The translations under genes and the position numbers were made by a program. Below the pieces are notes generated by a model, which had not been told where the DNA came from, did no database searches, and saw only the letters and a list, made by a program, of their open reading frames with translations. From Sphingorhabdus lutea (GTDB taxonomy: Bacteria; Pseudomonadota; Alphaproteobacteria; Sphingomonadales; Sphingomonadaceae), in the NCBI RefSeq assembly GCF_001889025.1, contig NZ_CP018154.1, positions 2,222,501 to 2,286,500 of the forward strand: a DNA stretch of 64,000 nt, read 5' to 3'. Of this stretch, positions 55,677 to 63,467 are shown piece after piece. Position 1 is the first letter of the stretch. The number at the start of each line of letters is the position of its first letter.

Positions 55677-57572
55677 TCATCCAAAAATGCCGGCCAATTT
55701 CATCAACCATCCTTGGTCTATTTTTTCCAAATTATTGATTTTCGCCGCGCTTAATGGTCGCTCCACCGATGCACATTCAATACAATAAATTTGCGCGCCC
55801 GATGTCCCCATTATATAATTTATATCAGCCGCCAGTTGGCGATATGTCATTTGTTGACGCAGCGAGACTTGACCAAATAAATCGCCCGACATTTGCGGTT
55901 TTGCCTTTGCTTGTCCGGCAAGTCCGGCAAATAATGCGGCAAATTCATCCATTGGCGGCTCATAATATCTGGCATAAAAATCACCAGAAATTTTTGCGCG
56001 CTTTGCCGCCTCGGCCAATGCATTATCCAAATTGCCATATTGATCGACCAATTTTAATTGACGCGCCGTGCCTCCCGCCCAGATGCGCCCTTGCGCAATT
56101 GAATCAACTTGCGCCACGCTCATTTTACGTGATGTGGCTACACGTTGTAAGAAATCTCCATATCCTTTTTCAATGACCGATTGGGCAACACGGTCAAATT
56201 CTTCGTTAATTCCGCCCATCACATCGGGCTGTCCAGACAGCGGCGTGGTGGTGACACCGTCCGAATTAACGCCAATTTTGGCCAATGCTTTGCTGCCATC
56301 GGGTATCATCCCGAAAATACCAATTGAACCGGTAATGGTCGATATATCGGCGAAAATATAATCCGCAGGTGTCGAAATCCAATAACCGCCACTGGCCGCC
56401 AAATTGGACATGGAAACAATAATTGGCAACTTCTTTGCCTTTGCCTCCATTAAGGCAAGCCTGATTTTTTCAGATGCCGTGACCGACCCACCTGGCGAAT
56501 CCACGCGCAAGACAATTGCCTTTACATCTTCATCACCAATGGCATCATAAATTAACTGGCTTATCGTATCGCCAGCCGCCGTTCCCGGACCGCCCTCTCC
56601 ATCAACAATTTCACCAGCAACAGTAATGACGGCAATCGCCTCGCCTTCTTCCGCCATGGGGTTGGCGGCCAATAATGTCGCGGCATCGGTGCTGTTATAA
56701 TCACCCAATTTTTCTTCATCATCCGCGCCAACCTTCTGGACAAGATATTTGTTGAAACTCATCCGATCGCCCAATTTATCCACCAATTTCAAATTGATGG
56801 CTAATTTGCCCATATCGCCCTTTGCCGCCTCTATCGCATCGGCGGGGGTGGTGAACAGCGATGCAATTTGCGCCTGTGGCCGTGCCTTGGCCACATCATC
56901 TTTCCACTTTGTCCAGATTTCTTCTAAAACTGCCTTGGTCGCGGCGGCAGATTCCTCTGATTGTTTGTTCAACATATATGGCTCAACCGCGCTTTTATAT
57001 GTGCCGACACGGTAAATTTTGGCTTCTACGCCCAATTTATCGATTAAATCCTTATAATATAATCTTGTCCGTCCTGGCCCAACGGGCATGACCCCGCCCA
57101 ATGGATCAACCCAAATTTCGTCACTATGCGCCGCCAAATAATAGCTATCGTCGCTATATGCGGTGGCAAAGCTATATATTTTTTTGCCTGCTTTTCTTGT
57201 TTTCATCATTTCGCCGGCAATATCGGACAAATTTGCCTTACCCCCGCCAAAAAATTTATCCATGTCCAGCACCACGGCCTTTATCTGTTCATCCTTTGCC
57301 GCAATTTGCAAGGAACGAATGACATCACGCGCCTCTATCTCTGCAATATCGGAAGACGAACCGGAAATCGCAGCAAAGGGATCAACCTGTGCTTTTTGTT
57401 CAACAATCACCCCGTCCAAGCTGATGGTCAGTGCACCATCCTTTACCTTTGCGGGATTGGGCGCAGCAGAAAGCGCCGCATATAAAAGCCCGAAAAATAG
57501 CAACATGAAAATAAGGACCATTAAATCCTTAAACGCCACCAAGATTTTCCAAGCATTTTTGACAAAAGCCAC
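55677..57572 (-). CDS. sppA: Signal peptide peptidase SppA (67-kDa type)
   Basis: A 631-residue inner-membrane serine protease with a Ser/Lys dyad that degrades cleaved signal peptides. An N-terminal anchor (about 15-35) precedes two ClpP-like domains; K193 (VGTYKSAVEPY) and S394 (LAASGGYWIST) are in the expected places, as is VDSPGGSVTASEK. The start is a GTG at 57572 with GGGGA upstream. The two-domain layout is that of enterobacterial SppA rather than short SohB types. The 493-bp upstream space carries the unusual small-ORF/RNA element; the two may be on one transcript. Confidence 0.95.
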   Translation of the reverse strand: MAFVKNAWKILVAFKDLMVLIFMLLFFGLLYAALSAAPNPAKVKDGALTISLDGVIVEQKAQVDPFAAISGSSSDIAEIEARDVIRSLQIAAKDEQIKAVVLDMDKFFGGGKANLSDIAGEMMKTRKAGKKIYSFATAYSDDSYYLAAHSDEIWVDPLGGVMPVGPGRTRLYYKDLIDKLGVEAKIYRVGTYKSAVEPYMLNKQSEESAAATKAVLEEIWTKWKDDVAKARPQAQIASLFTTPADAIEAAKGDMGKLAINLKLVDKLGDRMSFNKYLVQKVGADDEEKLGDYNSTDAATLLAANPMAEEGEAIAVITVAGEIVDGEGGPGTAAGDTISQLIYDAIGDEDVKAIVLRVDSPGGSVTASEKIRLALMEAKAKKLPIIVSMSNLAASGGYWISTPADYIFADISTITGSIGIFGMIPDGSKALAKIGVNSDGVTTTPLSGQPDVMGGINEEFDRVAQSVIEKGYGDFLQRVATSRKMSVAQVDSIAQGRIWAGGTARQLKLVDQYGNLDNALAEAAKRAKISGDFYARYYEPPMDEFAALFAGLAGQAKAKPQMSGDLFGQVSLRQQMTYRQLAADINYIMGTSGAQIYCIECASVERPLSAAKINNLEKIDQGWLMKLAGIFG

Positions 57573-57601
57573 AGATATTTCCCCATATATAACATTAAAT
57601 T

Positions 57602-57781
57602 ATGCCTATTTATCACAGACATAAAATTAGATTATCTTATATGCATGATTTTAAAGCAAATATAAAATTGGCTTCGACCAATGGCGATTATGACCGACAA
57701 GAAGCATTACAGACTATAATGAAATTGGGCGTTAAATATCTTATATGCAGCATTGAAAAAGGGCCCATAGCAAAGCCATGA
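57602..57781 (+). CDS. Possible 59-residue small ORF, doubtful
   Basis: An open frame on the plus strand from ATG 57602 to TGA 57779-57781, with an internal ATG at 57641. It has no Shine-Dalgarno at either start and I recognise no family; the predicted product is a plain charged/helical sequence with one Cys. It overlaps a hairpin terminator of the opposite strand at its 3' end. The gap here otherwise holds only the sppA promoter region, so it is listed for completeness; probably not translated. Confidence 0.2.
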   Translation: MPIYHRHKIRLSYMHDFKANIKLASTNGDYDRQEALQTIMKLGVKYLICSIEKGPIAKP

Positions 57782-57786
57782 GCCCC
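57756..57786 (-). terminator. Rho-independent terminator, distal, upstream of sppA
   Basis: Arms 57761-57771 and 57775-57785 pair over 11 bp with two G-U wobbles and a 3-nt loop; reading leftward the stem is followed by CCTTTTTC. It would end the RNA that carries the small ORF and the anti-Shine-Dalgarno copy. Confidence 0.88.
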
Positions 57787-57820
57787 TAAACATGGGTCAA
57801 CGATCGAAAAGACCGCTGCC

Positions 57821-57832
57821 GGAGGTGATGTC
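57821..57832 (-). promoter_or_regulatory. Anti-Shine-Dalgarno mimic that can pair with the internal ribosome site
   Basis: The minus strand reads GACATCACCTCC. The last nine bases equal the anti-Shine-Dalgarno part of the 16S 3' end. The same 12 bases are the reverse complement of GGAGGTG plus ATGTC of the internal ribosome site and start (57927-57933 and 57917-57921), with five intervening bases bulged. It begins one base after the T-run of the proximal terminator. Confidence 0.6.
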
Positions 57833-57864
57833 AAAAAATATTTCCATCTTTTACAGATGGTAAA
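57833..57864 (-). terminator. Proximal hairpin with T-run after the small ORF
   Basis: Arms CCATCT/AGATGG (57844-57849 with 57855-57860), 5-nt loop, extended by flanking T/A pairs and followed by six T residues (57833-57838). Stem is short and AT-rich, so termination is probably partial, allowing read-through to the distal terminator. Confidence 0.6.
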
Positions 57865-57867
57865 TGA

Positions 57868-57963
57868 TTATAGACCTGCCCTCCGAACGGGATTCCGACC
57901 CTTTAATGAACCATGAGACATCGGACCACCTCCTTTCGATTGTTGATAAGAATAATTTTGCAT
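57868..57963 (-). CDS. 31-residue small ORF behind perfect Shine-Dalgarno sequences
   Basis: A minus-strand ORF from ATG 57963 to TAA 57868-57870, product basic, Gly/Arg/Ser-rich, beginning MQNYSYQQSKGGGP and ending NPVRRAGL; I recognise no family. An AGGAGGT site (57971-57977) is seven bases before the ATG. Inside, codon 15 is a second ATG (57921), preceded by the 15-base GAAAGGAGGTGGTCC (57923-57937), complementary to the 16S 3' end except for one G-U pair, so a 17-residue product in the same frame is also possible. The ORF is followed by two hairpin terminators. It may be a leader peptide or a small protein. Confidence 0.6.
   Translation of the reverse strand: MQNYSYQQSKGGGPMSHGSLKGRNPVRRAGL
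57923..57937 (-). promoter_or_regulatory. Extended Shine-Dalgarno, 15-nt complementary to 16S rRNA 3' end
   Basis: GAAAGGAGGTGGTCC pairs with GGAUCACCUCCUUUC, the usual alphaproteobacterial 16S tail, with only one G-U wobble. Normal sites pair over 4-7 nt, and here the helix would end one base before an ATG. Read from the plus strand the same bases nearly copy the 16S tail. Confidence 0.7.
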
Positions 57964-57970
57964 AGGTTTT

Positions 57971-57977
57971 ACCTCCT
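57971..57977 (-). promoter_or_regulatory. Perfect Shine-Dalgarno of the 31-residue ORF
   Basis: AGGAGGT, seven bases before ATG 57963. This is the strongest ordinary ribosome site in the intergenic regions examined and decides the ORF start. Confidence 0.8.
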
Positions 57978-58065
57978 ACGATTAAGAGGATGAATCAAAG
58001 CCCCAAAAGATACAAGTAAAAAATCGAAATATTTTCGCAAAATGGAAAATGCCGCCCCAATATTA

Positions 58066-58629
58066 TTATCGGCAATCCTCAACCACGCGCGCCAATTCCG
58101 GCCATGCAGGAATGGCCACCGGCTTTACATTGGTCAATTCCACCGCAAAGCGGCCGCGCGAATAAATTAACGCGTCCAATATTTGATCATTTTGGTTGAT
58201 GACAGCGGCCACATATGTATTTTCACCGCCCACGGGCAATGCGTCAAATTGCTTTAACCCCTGACTGGCCCGCAATGTCATTTTCATCCCCGCCTGCCCC
58301 AATTGAGCGCCCGATATTTGCCGCGAAAAATATAATTTACGCATTTGTTGGTCGCATCGCAGCGTCACCAGCGCATCATCATTTGGCACGCCAAATAGGG
58401 CAATAGAGCCGCGCGCATCATTGCGATATACCCAATTGCCCGATGAAATGGGCCAATCTGTCCATTCGCCCTTTGGCCAATCTGCGCGATTCTCCAACGG
58501 TGCAGGCGGCGGCGCTTTTATCTCCTGCGATTTTGTGGGCGGCGCAGGCTCTGGCGCCGGAGCATTTGGCACACATGCCCCCGCCATAAGGGAAAGTGAT
58601 AAAGCGATAAGATGATATTTATTAAGCAT
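58066..58629 (-). CDS. Proline-rich putative lipoprotein, unknown
   Basis: A 187-residue exported protein. Start set at ATG 58629 so that the signal peptide has its lipobox MAGAC (C19). A Pro/Ala-rich linker (about 20-45) follows, then a beta-rich domain (about 55-187) with Trp-rich DWPKGEWTDWPISSGNW and a Cys pair (ALVTLRCDQQ and the C-terminal EDCR). I recognise no named family. It is divergent from tlyA with only 43 bp between starts, and its 3' flank contains the small-ORF element on the same strand. Confidence 0.8.
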   Translation of the reverse strand: MLNKYHLIALSLSLMAGACVPNAPAPEPAPPTKSQEIKAPPPAPLENRADWPKGEWTDWPISSGNWVYRNDARGSIALFGVPNDDALVTLRCDQQMRKLYFSRQISGAQLGQAGMKMTLRASQGLKQFDALPVGGENTYVAAVINQNDQILDALIYSRGRFAVELTNVKPVAIPAWPELARVVEDCR

Positions 58630-58672
58630 GGCTTTGCTTATGCCCAATAAATTTACTAAAGGCCATATCTAT

Positions 58673-59416
58673 ATGGCGAAAAATAAAATCAGAATTGACC
58701 AATATCTTGTCGAACTTGGCCTAGCGGACAGCAGGACCCGCGCCCAATCGCTTATCATGGCGGGAAAGGTGATGGTCGGCGAACAAAAAATCACCAAGGC
58801 GGGGCAACAAATTGCCGATGATGCCGATGTGCGTTTATTGGGGCAGGATCATCCATGGGTATCGCGTGGCGGGTTGAAATTGGATCATGCCATGCGGCAT
58901 TTTGACCTGTCTGCACAGGATAAGGTGGCGATTGATGTGGGCAGCTCCACCGGCGGCTTTACCGATGTTTTATTACATTATGGTGCGCGCAAAATTTTCG
59001 CGGTGGACAGCGGCACCAACCAATTGGCGTGGAAAATACGCGAAGACCCGCGCGTCATGGTGCATGAACAAACCAGCGCGCGGATTTTAACCACCGCCCA
59101 TATTGATGAACCTGTCGATATGATTGTTTGCGATGCCAGTTTTATCAGCCTGTCCAAAGTATTGGAACGCCCCATCAGCTTTGCCAAAAATGATGCACAG
59201 TTAATCGCGTTAATCAAACCCCAATTTGAGGCACAGCGCCATGAGATTGGCAAGGGCGGCGTGGTGCGCGATGCCGCCATTCATCAAAGAGTATGCGGCG
59301 AGGTCGCCAATTGGCTCACCGCATCCAATTGGCATATTATGGGTATTGTCGAAAGCCCAATTACCGGACCAAAGGGCAATATTGAATTTTTAATCTACGC
59401 GGTAAAGCGATCATAA
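58673..59416 (+). CDS. tlyA: TlyA-family rRNA 2'-O-methyltransferase
   Basis: A 247-residue protein with an N-terminal S4 RNA-binding domain (about 5-62: IRIDQYLVELGLADSRTRAQ) and a SAM-dependent FtsJ-like methyltransferase domain. The SAM site is DVGSSTGGFTDVLLH (about 84-98), and SDASFISLS-like CDASFISLSKVL follows. TlyA methylates 16S and/or 23S rRNA riboses, and loss gives capreomycin resistance in mycobacteria. I start at ATG 58673 (AAAGG upstream); the open frame from 58628 adds 15 atypical residues. It is the only gene on this strand here. Confidence 0.92.
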   Translation: MAKNKIRIDQYLVELGLADSRTRAQSLIMAGKVMVGEQKITKAGQQIADDADVRLLGQDHPWVSRGGLKLDHAMRHFDLSAQDKVAIDVGSSTGGFTDVLLHYGARKIFAVDSGTNQLAWKIREDPRVMVHEQTSARILTTAHIDEPVDMIVCDASFISLSKVLERPISFAKNDAQLIALIKPQFEAQRHEIGKGGVVRDAAIHQRVCGEVANWLTASNWHIMGIVESPITGPKGNIEFLIYAVKRS

Positions 59417-59481
59417 ATTTCAAATAATGCACCATAATGCCGTCCTTCATATAATAGGCGTAAATTAAGCAAAACGGCCTA

Positions 59482-61296
59482 TCACGCCTTATACATGCCA
59501 TCTAATAATGATTGATAGCGATCACGAATGACATGCCGGCGGATTTTCATAGACGGCGTTTGTTCTTTATTTTCAATGGAAAATGGTTCTTCGGTAAATT
59601 CAAACCTGCGCACTTTTTCAGTGACCGATAAATCGACATTCACCCGGTCCACCGCTGCGCGGATGGCAGCGCGAAATTCCGGATTGCATTGCAATTGATT
59701 AAAATCATATTTTTTGCCCTGCGCCCTTGCCCATTCCAATGCCCATTCCGGATCAGGCACAATCAACCCGACAATATAGGGGCGTTTGTCGCCATGCACC
59801 ATTGCCTGCATGATTTCCGGTTGCAGAGTCAACATGCCCTCCACCTTTTGCGGGGCGACATTATCACCCTTATCATTGACTATTAAATCCTTTTTCCGGT
59901 CGGTAATCACAATGCGCCCTGCACCATCAATATGGCCAATATCTCCAGTGTGCAGCCACCCGTCCTTTAACACACGGTCGGTTTCGGCTTGATTACGCCA
60001 ATATCCATGCATCACCAATTCGCCGCGCACCAAAATTTCACCATCATCGGCGATGATAACTTCGGTATCGGCCAATGGCGGGCCGACAGTGTCCATTTTA
60101 ATGCCTGCACGGGGGCGATTGCAACTTATCACCGGCCCAGCCTCTGTCTGGCCATATCCTTGTAATAAAGTTAAACCAAGCGAGTCAAAAAACACCCCAA
60201 TATCGGGGTTTAATGGCGCACCGCCAGATACCATCGCCTTCATCCGACCACCAAATTTGGCACGGATTTTCGGTTTTATCGTCCGGCTCAACAATAATTT
60301 CATCGGCAGATCACGGAAACGTTTTTTTCCATCATATTCGCGCTCCCCAATATTAAGCGCACGGCTTAACAAGCCATTGGCCAGCTTGCCCTGTTTTTCC
60401 ACCGTTTTAATCATCCGTTGGCGCAATACCTCAAATAATCGGGGTACAACAACCATGATTGTCGGGCGAGTTTCCTCAATATTGGCGGCTAATTTCTCCA
60501 ACCCCTCAGCATAATAAATTTGTGCGCCCACGCTAGTGGGTAAAAACTGCCCGCCACTATGCTCATATGCATGGCTAAGTGGTAGGAAGGATAAAAATAC
60601 CTCATCCCCCAGACCAAAATCCTCATCCAATATTAACGCCGCCCCGCGCGCATTATGCAATATTGAACCATGATGTTGCATCACCCCGCGCGGCGCACCG
60701 CCCGTGCCGCTGGTATAAATGATACATGCGGTGTCATCGCGGCCAATGGATTGAATATCCGCCCTTATTTTCACCACATCATCATCGCTGCCCACAGCCA
60801 AATCGGACCAGTCCAAAAATTTAACCGATCCCCTTTGCGCAGATTTATAGGGTTCGATTGCGATAACAAATTCGGTATCATTGCCATGCAATGCCGCAGG
60901 TAATATAGTGGAAATTAACTTATTGGTTGAAATAATGATGGCGCGGGCGCCGCTATTTTCAATAATATGTTGGTGGTCGCGCTGTGTATTGGTGACATAG
61001 GTTGGCACGGTAATGCACCCCGCCGCCATAATGCCCAAATCCGAAATGCACCATTCGGGCCGGTTTTCCGAAACCAACATGACCCGATCGCCCTTTTTCA
61101 GGCCCATTTTACGAAGATTTCTGGCAAGGCCAGACACCATTTGCGCGGCCTGTCGCCATGAAATGGATTGCCACTCATTTGATTTTTTATCAAAATTATT
61201 CTTTGCCCATAAAAATGGGGCATCGCCCTTACGTTCTGCACGGTCAAAAAACATTTCCAATACATTTGGAAATTTATTCAAATTTTGAATATCCAA
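59482..61296 (-). CDS. Long-chain acyl-CoA synthetase (AMP-binding)
   Basis: A 604-residue adenylate-forming enzyme of the FadD15-like group. The P-loop IIYTSGTGGAPRGVMQHH (about 193-210) binds ATP; GYGQTEAGPVISC (about 385) and the adenylation block GWLHTGDIGHIDGAGRIVITDRKKDLI (about 453-479) follow. It activates fatty acids to acyl-CoA, using ATP. The start is a TTG at 61296 with GGAGG nine bases before; no ATG is nearer. No fatty-acid degradation genes are adjacent. Confidence 0.93.
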   Translation of the reverse strand: MDIQNLNKFPNVLEMFFDRAERKGDAPFLWAKNNFDKKSNEWQSISWRQAAQMVSGLARNLRKMGLKKGDRVMLVSENRPEWCISDLGIMAAGCITVPTYVTNTQRDHQHIIENSGARAIIISTNKLISTILPAALHGNDTEFVIAIEPYKSAQRGSVKFLDWSDLAVGSDDDVVKIRADIQSIGRDDTACIIYTSGTGGAPRGVMQHHGSILHNARGAALILDEDFGLGDEVFLSFLPLSHAYEHSGGQFLPTSVGAQIYYAEGLEKLAANIEETRPTIMVVVPRLFEVLRQRMIKTVEKQGKLANGLLSRALNIGEREYDGKKRFRDLPMKLLLSRTIKPKIRAKFGGRMKAMVSGGAPLNPDIGVFFDSLGLTLLQGYGQTEAGPVISCNRPRAGIKMDTVGPPLADTEVIIADDGEILVRGELVMHGYWRNQAETDRVLKDGWLHTGDIGHIDGAGRIVITDRKKDLIVNDKGDNVAPQKVEGMLTLQPEIMQAMVHGDKRPYIVGLIVPDPEWALEWARAQGKKYDFNQLQCNPEFRAAIRAAVDRVNVDLSVTEKVRRFEFTEEPFSIENKEQTPSMKIRRHVIRDRYQSLLDGMYKA

Positions 61297-61472
61297 TTTT
61301 ATTTTCCTCCATAAAATGACGCATTATTTTTATTATTTGCGCCACCATCTGCCCTTTTGGGCATAAATAAATATTCATATGCACATATTGCATCATTATG
61401 TGATGCTAATGCGAACCGATGGATAAGTTAAGCGGTTTATTCAATCAAAGCATAGATAATTAGGCACGCCGT

Positions 61473-63311
61473 TTAATATACGCTGGGCGGCGGCGGTGTA
61501 TCTGCTTCCTGCCCCGTGACCGCAATAATATTGCCCTTTTCATCGGAAATAATCGCTGTGCCTTCGCTGCGTGGGTCGGCCGCGCCGGTCCATCCCTTAT
61601 CGGTCCACTCAGCTCCATTTACCTTTGACCCTAAATCGCTGGCCTGCACAGCCTTGCCAAATGCGGCCAATTCATCCGCCATCGCGGATAAAAATGTATC
61701 TTCTTCGACCTGCACAACATCGCCTGACCAATAAATATTGGGCAATGCAATCGCCTCTTGCAAGGGCAGACCAAAATCCAAAACGCCGATTAAACTTTTG
61801 GTGACATGCATGATGATGCGCTTGCCGCCTGCTGAACCCAATGCCAAAATTGCCTTGCCATTTTTGTCAAAAACAATGGTCGGTGACATGGAAGAAAGCG
61901 GCTGTTTTCCTGCCTCCACACGGTTGGCAACAGGTGCGCCTTCTTTTTCAGGGGCAAAGGTAAAATCCGTCAATTCATTATTTAAGAAAAAACCAGATGC
62001 CGTCATTTGGCTGCCAAAAATACCCTCTATGGTGGATGTCATGCTGGCCACATTGCCATTTTTATCCACCGCAACAAAATGGGTTGTTCCGGCAACTTCC
62101 GAAGAAATGGCGGCGGTGCGCGGCGGTGCGCCCTTTGGCGTGCCTGCGGGATAATCGGCCCTGCTTTTTTCTGGATCAATCATCGCGCTACGCTCAGCCA
62201 AATATTGCTTATCCAATAATCCCTTAATCGGCACATCAACCATGGCAGGGTCGGCCAAATATTTCTCTCTATCGGCATAGGCAAGGCGCATAGCCTCATG
62301 AATAATATGCCATGATTGAGGGTTATCCTTGCCCAATTTGCCCATATCAAAACGCTCTATACTACCCAAAATTTGCAGCACAGTTGACGCGCCGGATGAT
62401 GGCGGCCCCATGCCGCAAATGACATAAACCCGATATTGTGAACATATCGCATCCTGCTCTTTTGCCTTATAATTGGCCAAATCGCTCATCGTCATATCGG
62501 CAGGGTTAACGGGCGCATTTTGCACCTTGTCCACAATGGACGAAGCGATGCTACCTTGGTAAAAACTATCCGCGCCTTCCTTGGCCATTAAACGCAATGT
62601 CGCGGCCATTTCTGGATTTTTAATAATAGACCCAACGGGCGCTGGTTTTCCATCCACATAATAAATTTTTTGCGTTTCGGGAAAATCGACCCAAAATCGC
62701 TCCACTGCTAATAATCTAGAATTTAAGGTCGCATTCACCTCAAAACCGTCCTCAGCCAATTTTATGGCGGGTGCAAATAATGTAGCCCATGGCAATTTAC
62801 CCCATTTTTGATGCGTCATTTCCATTAAGCGCATATTGCCCGGCACACCGACCGACTTGCCGCCCGGCACGGCCCGATAAAATGATAATGCTTTGCCATC
62901 AGCATCCAGAAATCTGTTGCTATTTGCTGCGGCGGGTGCGGTTTCGCGGCCATTTATGCTGCTAATCTGGCCATTTTCACTATTTTGATATAGCAAAAAT
63001 CCGCCGCCGCCTATGCCACTGGATTGCGGTTCAACTACGCTAAGGGCAAGCATCATCGCCATGGCTGCATCGGCCGCGCTGCCGCCCTGACGCAAAATTT
63101 CCATTCCCGCCTCACTTACGCGCGGATCGGCGGAACTTGCCACCATATTGCCAATATTAACCGCATTTTCATCTGCCGTTTTTTCGGCGGTAGAGGCGGC
63201 GGTATTATGCGCAATATTTGGCCCAGCCGATGCGTTTATTGCCGAGGCAGCACAGGCCGTTTGCGCCAAAAATGCCGCGCATAATCCGGTTTTAATAAAG
63301 CCTTTTAACAT
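61473..63311 (-). CDS. ggt: Gamma-glutamyltransferase
   Basis: A 612-residue exported, self-processing enzyme that cleaves gamma-glutamyl bonds of glutathione. A signal peptide (about 1-22) is followed by a long Ala-rich linker; ASSADPRVSEAGMEILRQGGSAADAA opens the large subunit. The processing nucleophile is T409 in AGTTHFVAVD, which becomes the small-subunit N-terminus, and small-subunit features SMTSTIEGIFGSQ and SSMSPTIVFDKNG follow. I use ATG 63311 with GGGGA upstream; an in-frame TTG lies at 63323. It follows pyrD in the same direction. Confidence 0.95.
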   Translation of the reverse strand: MLKGFIKTGLCAAFLAQTACAASAINASAGPNIAHNTAASTAEKTADENAVNIGNMVASSADPRVSEAGMEILRQGGSAADAAMAMMLALSVVEPQSSGIGGGGFLLYQNSENGQISSINGRETAPAAANSNRFLDADGKALSFYRAVPGGKSVGVPGNMRLMEMTHQKWGKLPWATLFAPAIKLAEDGFEVNATLNSRLLAVERFWVDFPETQKIYYVDGKPAPVGSIIKNPEMAATLRLMAKEGADSFYQGSIASSIVDKVQNAPVNPADMTMSDLANYKAKEQDAICSQYRVYVICGMGPPSSGASTVLQILGSIERFDMGKLGKDNPQSWHIIHEAMRLAYADREKYLADPAMVDVPIKGLLDKQYLAERSAMIDPEKSRADYPAGTPKGAPPRTAAISSEVAGTTHFVAVDKNGNVASMTSTIEGIFGSQMTASGFFLNNELTDFTFAPEKEGAPVANRVEAGKQPLSSMSPTIVFDKNGKAILALGSAGGKRIIMHVTKSLIGVLDFGLPLQEAIALPNIYWSGDVVQVEEDTFLSAMADELAAFGKAVQASDLGSKVNGAEWTDKGWTGAADPRSEGTAIISDEKGNIIAVTGQEADTPPPPSVY

Positions 63312-63393
63312 TGCGTTCCCCAATATAAATTTAAATATATTATGTGGCTAAATCCTAAACCCGCAAAGGGGCTGCTGGCAAGCGATACTATTT

Positions 63394-63429
63394 CTATGTG
63401 ATAATCTATGTGATAATCTATGTGATAAT
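63394..63429. repeat. 12-bp tandem repeat, three identical copies
   Basis: CTATGTGATAAT occurs three times without a mismatch (63394-63405, 63406-63417, 63418-63429) between the ggt start and pyrD stop. Confidence 0.97.
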
Positions 63430-63467
63430 TTTGCGGTCAAATGCCCACATGATGCGCCAATATAATT

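Noticed and set aside
57821..57865. Plus-strand 11-codon ORF after GGAGGTG at 57828
   Set aside because: The start lies directly on the ribosome-site-like bases, leaving no spacing for initiation.
57923..57940. Fragment of a 16S rRNA gene
   Set aside because: Only about 15 bases match the 16S tail and flanking sequence does not continue into rRNA; an RNA-pairing role fits better.
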